DNA of 64,000 nt from Marisediminitalea alba (GTDB lineage Bacteria; Pseudomonadota; Gammaproteobacteria; Enterobacterales; Alteromonadaceae). Shown here piece after piece: positions 1-8,163 of this stretch (positions within the stretch are counted from its first letter, which is position 1; every line of letters begins with the position of its first letter). Where the stretch lies: contig NZ_PVNP01000082.1 in the NCBI RefSeq assembly GCF_002993365.1, positions 1 to 64,000 on the forward strand, read 5' to 3'. The notes below the pieces were generated by a model. It did not search any database and was not told the DNA's origin. It saw only the letters and a list, made by a program, of their open reading frames with translations. A program made the position numbers and the translations under genes.

Positions 1-108
1 AGAAAGGACTGCACTCACAGTCAGAAATATCACATCAATAAAGTCATGTTGAACATTAATTTGCGTGCGGGGATCGGTAACTTCTGAAAAATGGCTTAGA
101 AAACTCAT
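1..108 (-). CDS. ISAs1-family transposase, N-terminal fragment cut by window edge
   Basis: Reading leftward from an ATG at 108, 36 codons stay open to the window edge. The predicted start (MSFLSHFSEVTDPR, then VIFLTVSAVLS) resembles the N-terminal 'DDE_Tnp_1-associated' region of ISAs1-family transposases, where a D-P-R motif precedes a hydrophobic helix. The DDE catalytic core would lie outside the window, so it cannot be judged whether the element is intact. The insertion sequence end should fall somewhere between about 110 and 200, but no terminal inverted repeat could be paired from one side only. The family assignment rests on this short stretch. Confidence 0.6.
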   Translation of the reverse strand, partial: MSFLSHFSEVTDPRTQINVQHDFIDVIFLTVSAVLS

Positions 109-524
109 AATTAACTCGTGTCATCAAAAAAACTATTTGATCACACTAATGATGATAAATATAACGAATTAAATCGATCAGATATCAGAGTAATTTAACA
201 AAAGTACGATCTTGCCCTGACCCTCTTATCGGTCTTACCGTTGAGTGGCTGGACGCGCAAGTTCAAATACGCCATACTGCCGGGCGGTTGTCTGGCATCT
301 GAGAAGCAACAGGTGGCGGGAAGTGTGGCCTGCACAGGATGGACTACCTGTGATGATCCACTCATAAAACCGGCGCCATAGCGGGTATCGTAAATAAAAT
401 ACCAACTTGTTGGTATGCGCCCCTTGAATAATGTCGCCAGACCCTCATTAACTAAAAAATAACAGGTGTTGGTGTCTGATACGGATACCAGACCACATAT
501 TACAATTGAATCGAGATAGTACTT
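109..524. other. Non-coding stretch between transposase and sapC
   Basis: About 415 bases without a convincing gene. The first part (109-195) is A+T-rich and probably includes the end of the insertion sequence. The rest is mixed composition and has an open leftward frame that begins inside sapC and ends at 195; it has no recognisable domain and no start of its own outside sapC, so it is not called. An inverted repeat (ATACCAAC/GTTGGTAT, 399-416) is the only clear structure. The sapC promoter should lie in 416-510, but no confident -35/-10 pair was found. Confidence 0.5.
399..416. repeat. 8-bp inverted repeat upstream of sapC
   Basis: ATACCAAC and GTTGGTAT are separated by two bases (TT). The dyad is about 110 bp before the sapC start and has no T-run, so it looks more like a protein binding site than a terminator. 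Its function is unknown. Confidence 0.5.
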
Positions 525-1289
525 ATGGCAATGAATTTTGTACCGCTGGATAAAAATACACATAAAGATCTGAAAGTAGCGGTAGATCCTGCTTTTCCAT
601 ACGCGAAAAACACCCACCTGGCCGCGGCATCCATTCGTGAATTTGCACAATTAGCCGGCGCTATGCCACTGGTGTTTATCCAGGATCCTAAAACTAATAA
701 ACATCACGTTGTAGCAATGCTGGGTATCGAGCCAGGCCAGAACCTGTTTTTACAGGATGGCAAATGGAATGCGCCACATATTCCAATGAACATCATTCGT
801 TACCCGTTCGACGTGCGTCCTGACGGCGATAAGCTGGGCGTTTACATTGATGAAAACAGCGATTTGATTAAAGAAGAAGGTCAGCCATTGTTTAAAGAAG
901 ATGGCAACCCATCTGACTTCCTGAACAACCGTCAGCAATTGCTGGGCGACCTGGCTAACAGCGAAATGCTGACCCAGCAGTTCGTGTCAAAAGTGGTTGA
1001 ACTGGACTTATTAAACCCAATGCAACTGCGCGTTCAGTACAGCAACGGCCAGGGCCGCAACGTTGGTGGCATCCTTACCATCGACGAGAAGAAACTGGTA
1101 GAGCTGGCAGACGAGCAAGTGGTAGAACTGCACAGAGCTGGGTTCATGGGCGCACTGTACGCCATGATGCTGTCTTTAGGTCAGCTGAACCGCCTGATCG
1201 AGCTTTCTACCAATGCTGAAAGTCCAATCAAAGCCATGCAAATGGAGCCAGCGCCGGCAGAACAAGCCGAGGCTGCACCACAGCAGTAA
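525..1289 (+). CDS. sapC: SapC family protein
   Basis: A 254-residue soluble protein matching the SapC family (PF07277), named after an S-layer-associated protein of Campylobacter; its biochemical role in gammaproteobacteria is not established. The family look is seen in the early FVPLDKNTH segment, the AMLGIEPGQNLFL stretch near residue 65, and the alpha-helical end, followed by an Ala/Pro/Glu-rich tail of about 20 residues. No signal peptide or membrane segment is visible. Starts at the first of two ATGs (525 or 531), after a weak GAGATAG ribosome site. It is followed directly by a good terminator, so it is probably a single-gene unit. Confidence 0.8.
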   Translation: MAMNFVPLDKNTHKDLKVAVDPAFPYAKNTHLAAASIREFAQLAGAMPLVFIQDPKTNKHHVVAMLGIEPGQNLFLQDGKWNAPHIPMNIIRYPFDVRPDGDKLGVYIDENSDLIKEEGQPLFKEDGNPSDFLNNRQQLLGDLANSEMLTQQFVSKVVELDLLNPMQLRVQYSNGQGRNVGGILTIDEKKLVELADEQVVELHRAGFMGALYAMMLSLGQLNRLIELSTNAESPIKAMQMEPAPAEQAEAAPQQ

Positions 1290-1312
1290 GCTACTGCACG
1301 GCAAAGAAAACC

Positions 1313-1342
1313 AAAAAGGGTGGGCGAGAGCCCACCTTTTTT
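1313..1342 (+). terminator. Rho-independent terminator after sapC
   Basis: Stem GGTGGGC (1319-1325), loop GAGA, stem GCCCACC (1330-1336), followed by six T. It lies 30 bp after the sapC stop and separates sapC from the downstream ABC gene. Confidence 0.85.
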
Positions 1343-1385
1343 ATTGATACTCAGTTAACCAGAACCATCCTGTGGAACACCTTTC

Positions 1386-2831
1386 ATGTCACTCACTCTA
1401 GTAAATCCCAGCGTAAAATTATCGGCGACCTTAACCGTTGAAATTCCGACACTGACTATCGAAAAGGGGCAGCACACTATTATCAGTGGTCTTAATGGCA
1501 GTGGTAAATCGGTACTGGCAGCGGTGCTGGCCGGAGAAGGGAAAGTACTTAGTGGCGAACGGCAATCAGGTGGCCGTTGCGGCTGGGTGAGTGTAGGACA
1601 ACAACAGGCAGTGATTGAAGCGGAGCGCCGCAAAGACGACGCTGATATCCTTGATGTGGTGCCAGTCCCCAGCACGGCTAAAGAAGTTATCCTGGACGGC
1701 CTTACCGACGAACAAAGCGTAACAGAAGCGCTGAACGAATTAGCCGGGTTACTGGGTATTAGCAGCCTGCTTGAGCGGGAGTTTCTTGCCCTGTCCACCG
1801 GAGAGACGCGCAAGGTGTTATTAGCCAGGGAGCTGCTTAAGAAACCTGACTGGCTGGTGCTGGATGAGCCCTTTGATGGCCTTGATGTTGAAACGGTAAG
1901 CAGATTTGCCCAATACCTTGATAAGCTCAGCACCCGTTGTACGCTGATTATGGTGGTCAATCGGGTAAGTGAAATACCTGTTTGGGCACAGCGCTTGTTG
2001 TTCTTACAAAATGGTCGCATCGCCTGGCAAATTGAAGGCGACACGCTTGATGACACTACACTGCAGCCGCTCAGACAAATTATGCATATCCAGCAAAATG
2101 TCGAAAAGCTGCCGGAACGCGACAGTGATTGCCATGCGCCCCGGCGCAGCGACCCTAATGCGCCGCTGGTCAGACTGAATAACGGCCGGGTTGCCTGGGG
2201 TGACAATGTGGTGTTTGAGCAGCTTAACTGGACTATCTTGCCGGGTGAGCACTGGCAGGTAATTGGCCCGAATGGCTCGGGGAAAACCTGCTTACTGACG
2301 CTAATCACCGGTGACAACCCACTTTGTTACAGCAACGATTTGAATGTGTTTGGTTATCAACGCGGCAGTGGCGAGAGCATCTGGGACATAAAACAACACC
2401 TCGGCATCATTTCTAACAGTTTGCACCTGCAGTACCGGGTAAACTGCTCAGTTGCAGACGTGGTATGCTCTGGCTTTTACGACAGTATTGGCCTGTACAA
2501 AACACCCACCGACAGGCAGCGTCTGCTGTGCCGGGAATGGCTGGTTGCGGTTGGCCTGGAACAAGAGGCGAAAACGCCATTTCAGTCATTATCATTTGGC
2601 GATCAGCGTTTACTGCTCATCGTGCGGGCGATGGTGAAACATCCAAGCCTGTTGATTCTTGATGAGCCGTGTAATGGCCTGGATGAGATCAACCGCACCA
2701 AGGTGCTGGCCATGCTCGATTTACTGGCCCGGGAGGGCAATACCACGTTGCTGTATGTTAATCATCACAGCGAGGATAAGATCCCGACGATCAAAAACAC
2801 GCTGAATATGCGCGATTACCAGCCGCAATAA
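1386..2831 (+). CDS. modF: ModF-like twin ATP-binding cassette protein
   Basis: A 481-residue protein with two complete ABC ATPase domains in tandem and no membrane segments. Domain 1 has Walker A SGLNGSGKS near residue 35, a variant signature LSTGETRK and Walker B WLVLDEPFDGLD. Domain 2 has Walker A GPNGSGKT near residue 295, signature LSFGDQR and Walker B LLILDEPCNGLDE. This layout and length match ModF (PhrA), found near molybdate genes in E. coli, though its role there is unproven. No modABC genes are nearby, so a molybdate function is inferred only from family likeness. The ATG at 1386 has little ribosome-site support. A pyrimidine-rich spacer follows. Confidence 0.75.
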   Translation: MSLTLVNPSVKLSATLTVEIPTLTIEKGQHTIISGLNGSGKSVLAAVLAGEGKVLSGERQSGGRCGWVSVGQQQAVIEAERRKDDADILDVVPVPSTAKEVILDGLTDEQSVTEALNELAGLLGISSLLEREFLALSTGETRKVLLARELLKKPDWLVLDEPFDGLDVETVSRFAQYLDKLSTRCTLIMVVNRVSEIPVWAQRLLFLQNGRIAWQIEGDTLDDTTLQPLRQIMHIQQNVEKLPERDSDCHAPRRSDPNAPLVRLNNGRVAWGDNVVFEQLNWTILPGEHWQVIGPNGSGKTCLLTLITGDNPLCYSNDLNVFGYQRGSGESIWDIKQHLGIISNSLHLQYRVNCSVADVVCSGFYDSIGLYKTPTDRQRLLCREWLVAVGLEQEAKTPFQSLSFGDQRLLLIVRAMVKHPSLLILDEPCNGLDEINRTKVLAMLDLLAREGNTTLLYVNHHSEDKIPTIKNTLNMRDYQPQ

Positions 2832-3024
2832 CTTTTTTTTCACCGCTGATCTCAGACCTTTTTAGAATTAAATACCCACTTCCCCTTAGCTTTTCTTCTA
2901 AGGGAGACGGTTTTTCCCACTTTTTCCCCTTTTTCCTTCTTTCTAATCAGCCACTTCAGCGCAAAGCCCGAAAATAAGGGATTTTCCCCCATTTTGTTAC
3001 TCGTCCTGTACGGCGCGTTTTTGC
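2832..3024. other. Pyrimidine-rich spacer before the mra promoter
   Basis: This stretch contains no gene. From about 2833 to 2945 the + strand is strongly enriched in C and T, with repeated runs of T interrupted by CCC. A possible hairpin (CCCTTAG 2883-2889 / CTAAGGG 2898-2904, then AGACGG and five T) may end modF transcription. Confidence 0.5.
2883..2915 (+). terminator. Possible terminator after modF-like gene
   Basis: Seven-base stem CCCTTAG/CTAAGGG with an 8-base loop, but the T-run starts six bases after the stem, which is not ideal. It lies about 50 bp downstream of the modF-like stop. Confidence 0.4.
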
Positions 3025-3054
3025 TTGACAGTGGGGAGGAATGATACCTAAACT
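3025..3054 (+). promoter_or_regulatory. Candidate mra (dcw) operon promoter
   Basis: A perfect -35 hexamer TTGACA (3025-3030) is followed after 18 bp by TAAACT (3049-3054), four of six matches to the -10 consensus. The predicted start near 3061 coincides with the MraZ repeats, so MraZ bound there would block initiation. Confidence 0.6.
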
Positions 3055-3060
3055 GTCAAA

Positions 3061-3085
3061 AGTGGGTAAAAGTGGCAAATAGTGG
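3061..3085 (+). promoter_or_regulatory. MraZ operator (three direct repeats)
   Basis: AGTGG occurs at 3061, 3071 and 3081, exactly 10 bp apart, about 75 bp before mraZ. E. coli MraZ is known to bind three TGGGN repeats separated by 5 nt in its own promoter region; spacing and sequence agree here (only the first copy reads TGGG in full). This predicts autoregulation of the cluster by the first gene product. Confidence 0.75.
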
Positions 3086-3161
3086 ATCATATAATCAACG
3101 TTTTGCAGATTAGATCTCATAAAACACGAATAATAAGATCAATACACAAAAGGCTAGGGGA

Positions 3162-3620
3162 ATGTTCCGCGGCGCTAACGCAATCAATCTGGATTCCAAA
3201 GGGAGACTGGCTATACCGACAAAGCATCGGCAGCCCCTTCTGGATGATTGTGCCGGACAACTGATCTGCACCATTGACACACAACAAAGCTGTTTGCTGC
3301 TTTACCCGCTTCCCGAATGGGAAGAAATCGAACTCAAGCTGAGTAAGTTTTCCAGCAACATTGAGCAGGAAAGACGAAAGATTCGTTTATTACTCGGCTA
3401 CGCCATCGACTGCGAAATGGATAAGAGCGGTCGTGTGCTCATTCCTGTACCCCTACGTAATCATGCCAAATTAGACAAAGAAATTCTGCTTGTTGGCCAA
3501 TTAAATAAATTCGAAATCTGGAATTCAGAAATCTGGGCTAAACGTATCGAAGAAGATATGGAAGTTGAGCGTTCTGGTAACTTTGAGCTCACTGAGCGTT
3601 TACAGGACTTCTCACTATGA
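3162..3620 (+). CDS. mraZ: Transcriptional regulator MraZ
   Basis: A 152-residue protein with two AbrB/MraZ-type domains. The N-terminus [20 protein letters not shown] is the classical first DNA-binding element, and the second copy is seen at [16 protein letters not shown] near residue 88. MraZ forms a ring-shaped oligomer that binds repeats upstream of its own operon and represses it in E. coli. The ATG at 3162 follows an AGGGGA ribosome site. Its stop overlaps the rsmH start by 4 nt, making it the first gene of the division and cell-wall cluster. The repeats at 3061-3085 are its likely target. Confidence 0.95.
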   Translation: MFRGANAINLDSKGRLAIPTKHRQPLLDDCAGQLICTIDTQQSCLLLYPLPEWEEIELKLSKFSSNIEQERRKIRLLLGYAIDCEMDKSGRVLIPVPLRNHAKLDKEILLVGQLNKFEIWNSEIWAKRIEEDMEVERSGNFELTERLQDFSL

Positions 3621-4552
3621 CCGCATCGTTTTCGCATACCTCTGTACTCCTGCAGGAATGCCTGGACGGCCTGGCCATCAAACCAGACGGTATTTATATC
3701 GATGCCACCTTTGGCCGTGGTGGTCATTCAGGTGAGATACTCAAACAACTGGGCAGCAATGGCCGTTTAATTGCGTTTGATCGCGATCCCCAGGCTATTG
3801 AAGCCGCCGACCGGTTTGCTGACGACAAGCGATTTGAGATTGTGCATTCGGCGTTTGGCGACATGGCTGAAGTGATTGCGCAAATGGGCCTGACGCAGCA
3901 AATCGATGGCGTATTAATGGATCTGGGGGTGTCTTCACCGCAGTTAGACGACGCTGAGCGTGGTTTTAGCTTCCTGCGCGACGGACCGCTGGATATGCGC
4001 ATGGATACGTCACGGGGCCTGAGTGCCGCAGACTGGCTGAACAGTGCTGATGAGCAGGATATTACTCAGGTAATTAAAGAGTTTGGCGAAGAAAAATTCG
4101 GCAAGCGAATCGCTCATGCGATCGTCAATTACCGTCAGCAGCAACCGCTGGCCCGCACCAGTGAGTTAGTGACTATTATCGACCAGGCTATGCCGGTCAA
4201 AGACAAATTCAAGCACCCGGCTACCCGCACTTTTCAGGGCATTCGAATTTACATCAACGCGGAGCTGGAGCAACTGAGGGTGGGGCTTAAAGCCGCAACC
4301 GGTATTTTACGTCCGGGCGGGCGTATGGCTGTGATTTCTTTTCACTCGCTGGAAGACCGCCTGGTAAAACGTTTTATGAAGGAGCAGAGCAAGGGCAAAG
4401 CATTGCCACCAGGGCTACCGGTAACACAGGCAGAAATCGACGCCGAGAAAGTGTTAACCCTCATTGGCAAAGCCATTAAGCCTGGCGAGGAAGAACTCAA
4501 ACACAACGTGCGATCCCGCAGCGCGGTACTCAGGGTGGCGGAAAAACGATGA
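3617..4552 (+). CDS. rsmH: 16S rRNA m4C1402 methyltransferase RsmH
   Basis: A 311-residue SAM-dependent methyltransferase (MraW family) that adds the N4-methyl group to C1402 in the ribosomal P site. The SAM-binding glycine motif [10 protein letters not shown] is near residue 29, and the family block [19 protein letters not shown] near residue 100. The C-terminal region has [13 protein letters not shown], also diagnostic. Length is normal for the family. It overlaps mraZ and ftsL by 4 nt each, so translation is probably coupled. Confidence 0.97.
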   Translation: MTASFSHTSVLLQECLDGLAIKPDGIYIDATFGRGGHSGEILKQLGSNGRLIAFDRDPQAIEAADRFADDKRFEIVHSAFGDMAEVIAQMGLTQQIDGVLMDLGVSSPQLDDAERGFSFLRDGPLDMRMDTSRGLSAADWLNSADEQDITQVIKEFGEEKFGKRIAHAIVNYRQQQPLARTSELVTIIDQAMPVKDKFKHPATRTFQGIRIYINAELEQLRVGLKAATGILRPGGRMAVISFHSLEDRLVKRFMKEQSKGKALPPGLPVTQAEIDAEKVLTLIGKAIKPGEEELKHNVRSRSAVLRVAEKR

Positions 4553-4869
4553 CCGGTTCGACGACCAACTTTAATTTCCTCCTCATCCTGGTTACCGAAT
4601 TGACCCGCCATAAGCTGCGGGTTTTGTTGTTTATAGCGGTTATCGCCAGTGCCCTGGCGGTGATCCTCAGCACGCACCATAATCGCCAGCAAAATATTGC
4701 CCTGGAAGAGCTGATGCGAGAGAAAGATCAGTTCGACGTGGAATGGCGAAACCTGGTGCTGGAACAACGTGCCCTAACCGAGCACAACCGAATCGAAGCC
4801 ATGGTTCAGAAGGAACTCGATATGCATCGTCCTGATGTGGATGACGAGGTTGTGGTGCGGATAAAATGA
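4549..4869 (+). CDS. ftsL: Cell division protein FtsL
   Basis: A 106-residue bitopic membrane protein: short cytoplasmic N-terminus, one membrane segment at about residues 23-41 ([18 protein letters not shown]), then a periplasmic heptad-rich coiled coil. FtsL works with FtsB and FtsQ to activate FtsWI at the septum. FtsL sequences are poorly conserved; the call rests on size, topology and position between rsmH and ftsI. Both ends overlap the neighbours by 4 nt. Confidence 0.92.
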   Translation: MTGSTTNFNFLLILVTELTRHKLRVLLFIAVIASALAVILSTHHNRQQNIALEELMREKDQFDVEWRNLVLEQRALTEHNRIEAMVQKELDMHRPDVDDEVVVRIK

Positions 4870-6644
4870 CGGCGATCACATTAAAAAATTCCAAAGCCAG
4901 GGCTGGCGGGGCAAAAATTAATACCCGTCCGGGCCCAATGCAGTGGCGCTTTGTACTGGTGGTGGGCATCATTATTCTGGTCTTCCTGATCCTGGCGCTA
5001 CGTACGGCTTTTATTCAGGTCATCGCCCCTGATGCACTGATTGAACAGGGTGACAGCCGCACCCTGCGAACCCGCAACACCCCGACATACCGCGGACTCA
5101 TCACCGATCGTAATGGTGTAGAACTGGCCGTAAGTGTGCCGGTGAGAGCTATCTGGGCCGATCCAAAAATTATTAATGAACAAAATGGGCTTAATCAAAC
5201 CCGCCGCTGGCTGGCGCTGGCCGAAGTGCTGGGGCAGGACGTTGATGAGCTGGTGGGCAAGGTCGGCAACCCGAAACGACGCTTTGTGTATTTGCAGCGT
5301 CAGGTTTCGCCGGCGATGGCTGATTATGTCGAAAAACTGGAAATCCCGGGCGTTTACTTGCGTAAGGAATCACGCCGTTATTACCCAACCGGCGAAGTTG
5401 CTGCGCAGCTTATCGGTATCACCAATGTGGATGACAAAGGCATTGAGGGACTCGAGCGTTTATATGACGACTGGCTTACCGGTTCGCCGGGTACCCGAAA
5501 AATTCGCCGCGATGCAAAAGGGCGTCAGGTGGAAGTGTTGGAGAGCAAGGACGGCGAAGCCGCGGGCAATCTGACACTGACTATCGATCAGCGAATTCAG
5601 GCGCTGGCCTATCGTGAAATCAAAGAAGCGATGCTCTACTACCAGGCCAGCTCAGCCTCAGCCATCGTGATTGATGTGCATAGCGGTGACATTCTGGCGA
5701 TGGTTAACGCGCCATCGTTTAATCCTAATGACCGCAGTGATATCTCGCCGCGGCGGATGCGCAACCGGGTGATTACGGATGCCTTTGAACCCGGTAGTTC
5801 ATTAAAGCCACTGGCGGTTCTCAGCGCGCTGGAGTTTGGCGCGGTAAAAGTGGGCGATATCGTGGATACCTCGCCTGGCTGGATGCGTCTTGGTGGCAGT
5901 CTGGTAAAGGATTTCCGCAATTACGGCAAACTCAGTCTGGCAGAAATCATTCAGCATTCCAGTAATATGGGCACCTCGAAACTGGCTTTGTCGGTACCCA
6001 AACCATTCCTGCTGGACACTTATTACAACATGGGCCTGATGTCGGACACCGGCATTAATATGCCCGGCGAGAGCAGCGGGATATTTCACGAACGTAGCCG
6101 TTGGTCTGAGTTTGAATTAGCTACCTTATCTTTTGGCTACGGCATTTCCGTCACTACCGCCCAGTTAGCCAGAATGTACTCAACCATAGCATCGGGTGGT
6201 ATTAAGCGGCCGCTTAACATTGTTAAAAATACCGATAATCAGGCTTACAAGCCCGGTGCCGAGCGGGTGATCAGCGAGCAAAATGCCAAAGCCATTATGG
6301 CCATGATGGAAACTGTTACGCAGGAAGATGGTTCCGGGGTTAAAGCCCGGATCCCGGGTTACCGGGTAGCGGGTAAAACCGGTACCAGCCGCAAAGCCGT
6401 GGCCGGTGGTTACGGTGAAGAGTACGTTAATATCTTTGCCGGCATAGCCCCGCTTAACGATCCGCAACTGGTTACCGTTGTGCTGATCAACGAACCCGGT
6501 GGCGACCTCTATCATGCCGGCGATACCGCTGCGCCGGTGTTCTCTGAAATTATGGGTGGTGCGTTACAGCTGCTGAATATTGCACCGGATGATCGTCAGG
6601 TAAGTGCCACACAAGTGGTAGAGAGGTCAACCAATGGTGGTTAA
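4866..6644 (+). CDS. ftsI: Septal peptidoglycan transpeptidase FtsI (PBP3)
   Basis: A 592-residue class B penicillin-binding protein that cross-links septal peptidoglycan together with FtsW. It has a cytoplasmic tail, one membrane anchor at about residues 29-48, a pedestal domain, then the transpeptidase domain. The catalytic motifs are all present: SxxK as SSLK (S311-K314), SxN as SSN (365-367) and KTGT (504-507). Length is typical. It overlaps ftsL by 4 nt and murE by 11 nt, so the start of murE lies within its coding end. Confidence 0.97.
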   Translation: MTAITLKNSKARAGGAKINTRPGPMQWRFVLVVGIIILVFLILALRTAFIQVIAPDALIEQGDSRTLRTRNTPTYRGLITDRNGVELAVSVPVRAIWADPKIINEQNGLNQTRRWLALAEVLGQDVDELVGKVGNPKRRFVYLQRQVSPAMADYVEKLEIPGVYLRKESRRYYPTGEVAAQLIGITNVDDKGIEGLERLYDDWLTGSPGTRKIRRDAKGRQVEVLESKDGEAAGNLTLTIDQRIQALAYREIKEAMLYYQASSASAIVIDVHSGDILAMVNAPSFNPNDRSDISPRRMRNRVITDAFEPGSSLKPLAVLSALEFGAVKVGDIVDTSPGWMRLGGSLVKDFRNYGKLSLAEIIQHSSNMGTSKLALSVPKPFLLDTYYNMGLMSDTGINMPGESSGIFHERSRWSEFELATLSFGYGISVTTAQLARMYSTIASGGIKRPLNIVKNTDNQAYKPGAERVISEQNAKAIMAMMETVTQEDGSGVKARIPGYRVAGKTGTSRKAVAGGYGEEYVNIFAGIAPLNDPQLVTVVLINEPGGDLYHAGDTAAPVFSEIMGGALQLLNIAPDDRQVSATQVVERSTNGG

Positions 6645-8163
6645 CGCGTTTATGCAAAGTCTGCATGCACTGTTGATTAAATTTGGTATTAATGCACCGG
6701 ATATCCGGGTTCACGGACTTACGCTGGATAGCCGAGAGGTGACACCGAAGCTGGCATTTGTTGCAGTTAAAGGACACAGCCGTGATGGACGTGACTTTAT
6801 TCCACAAGCCATCAGTCTGGGTGCCCGGGCTATTCTCGCTGAAGCAGAAGAAGCCGGTGAACACGGCCAGGTTATGATGCGTGAACATACGGTTATTGTG
6901 AAGGTGTGGGGGCTGGCTGACCTGCTTTCCTCACTGGCAGCGGCGTTTTACGACTATCCGGCCAATAAACTGGCGACCATCGCAGTGACTGGCACCAACG
7001 GCAAAACTTCTGTGGTGCAGCTAATTACCCAGATGAAACATCTGCTGGGTCACCGCGCCGCGTCAATTGGTACGCTGGGCAGCGGTATTTACCGGGACGA
7101 TGCCGACTTTAAGCCACCAGCCAACGGTAATACCACACCTGATGCCATTTCCATGCAGTATTTACTGGCCGAATTTGTGCAGCAGGAAGTTCATCAGGTG
7201 GCCTATGAAGCATCATCTCATGCGCTGGTGCAAAATCGCCTCAAACAGGTGAATACCGACATTGCGGTATTTACCAATCTGACCCGGGATCACCTTGATT
7301 ATCACGGCACCATGGAGGCTTATGCACAGGCAAAGCTAGGCCTGCTGGATTTACCCGGCCTGCATTCGGTGGTGCTTAATTATAATGACGAGGCAAGTCT
7401 TGCCTGGGCGAAGAAGGCCAAAAAGTCGATTCAGAAGGTCTGGACCGCCGTGTTGCCAGAACCTGCCCGGGATATGCCAGAAGGTCGCTATTGTTTTGCC
7501 ACAAATGTGCAATACCATCTCAATGGATGCCAGTTCAGGCTCGCAACATCCTGGGGGACGACCGTGGTACAAACCGATTTACTGGGCCACTTTAATATTG
7601 CCAACCTGATGAGCGCCACTGCGGCTCTGCTTTGTCAGGGCGAGCGTTTCGACAATGTGGTGAAAACCATTGAGCAGGTGCAGGCAGTCGCCGGTCGCCT
7701 GGAAGTCTTCGAATTTCAGGACAATGCCAATGTGGTGGTGGATTATGCCCACACGCCGGATGCATTGAGTCAGGCACTTAAAGCCCTGCGCCTGCATACC
7801 AAAGGTAAGCTCTGGTGTGTGTTTGGCTGTGGTGGTGACCGCGATAAAGGCAAACGGCCATTGATGGCGCAAGCCGCTGAACAAGGTGCCGATGCGCTGG
7901 TGATCACCACCGATAACAGTCGGTCAGAATCACCTTCGGCTATTGCTGAGGATATTCGCGCGGGTCTTAATCACCCTGAAAATGCGCAGGATATCCCTGA
8001 CCGTGAACAGGCCATACGTTATTGCCTGACCAATGCCAACAGCAATGACCTTATTCTGGCTGCAGGCAAAGGGCACGAGAGTTATCAAATTATTGGCGAA
8101 CAAAAAATAAACTATAACGAACGGGAAGCCATTACCCGTTTGCAGCAGGAGTGCAGCAAATGA
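6634..8163 (+). CDS. murE: UDP-MurNAc-tripeptide synthetase MurE
   Basis: A 509-residue Mur ligase that adds the third stem residue (meso-diaminopimelate in Gram-negatives) to UDP-MurNAc-L-Ala-D-Glu. The ATP loop is VTGTNGKTS near residue 117 and the C-terminal ligase domain has FGCGGDRDKGKRP. The amino-acid recognition motif, DNPR in E. coli, reads DNSR here (TTDNSRSESPS). The Asp, Asn and Arg that define DAP specificity remain, so DAP use is still expected. It overlaps ftsI by 11 nt and murF by 4 nt. Confidence 0.95.
   Translation: MVVNAFMQSLHALLIKFGINAPDIRVHGLTLDSREVTPKLAFVAVKGHSRDGRDFIPQAISLGARAILAEAEEAGEHGQVMMREHTVIVKVWGLADLLSSLAAAFYDYPANKLATIAVTGTNGKTSVVQLITQMKHLLGHRAASIGTLGSGIYRDDADFKPPANGNTTPDAISMQYLLAEFVQQEVHQVAYEASSHALVQNRLKQVNTDIAVFTNLTRDHLDYHGTMEAYAQAKLGLLDLPGLHSVVLNYNDEASLAWAKKAKKSIQKVWTAVLPEPARDMPEGRYCFATNVQYHLNGCQFRLATSWGTTVVQTDLLGHFNIANLMSATAALLCQGERFDNVVKTIEQVQAVAGRLEVFEFQDNANVVVDYAHTPDALSQALKALRLHTKGKLWCVFGCGGDRDKGKRPLMAQAAEQGADALVITTDNSRSESPSAIAEDIRAGLNHPENAQDIPDREQAIRYCLTNANSNDLILAAGKGHESYQIIGEQKINYNEREAITRLQQECSK

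Noticed and set aside
195..650. Leftward open frame of 151 codons covering the gap before sapC
   Set aside because: Its start lies inside sapC, no family or domain is recognisable, and no ribosome site supports it. A decayed gene remnant cannot be excluded but is not supported.
1355..2317. Long leftward frame of 320 codons opposite modF
   Set aside because: Ser/Pro/Leu-rich product antisense to a clear ABC ATPase with both Walker sites; a shadow frame.
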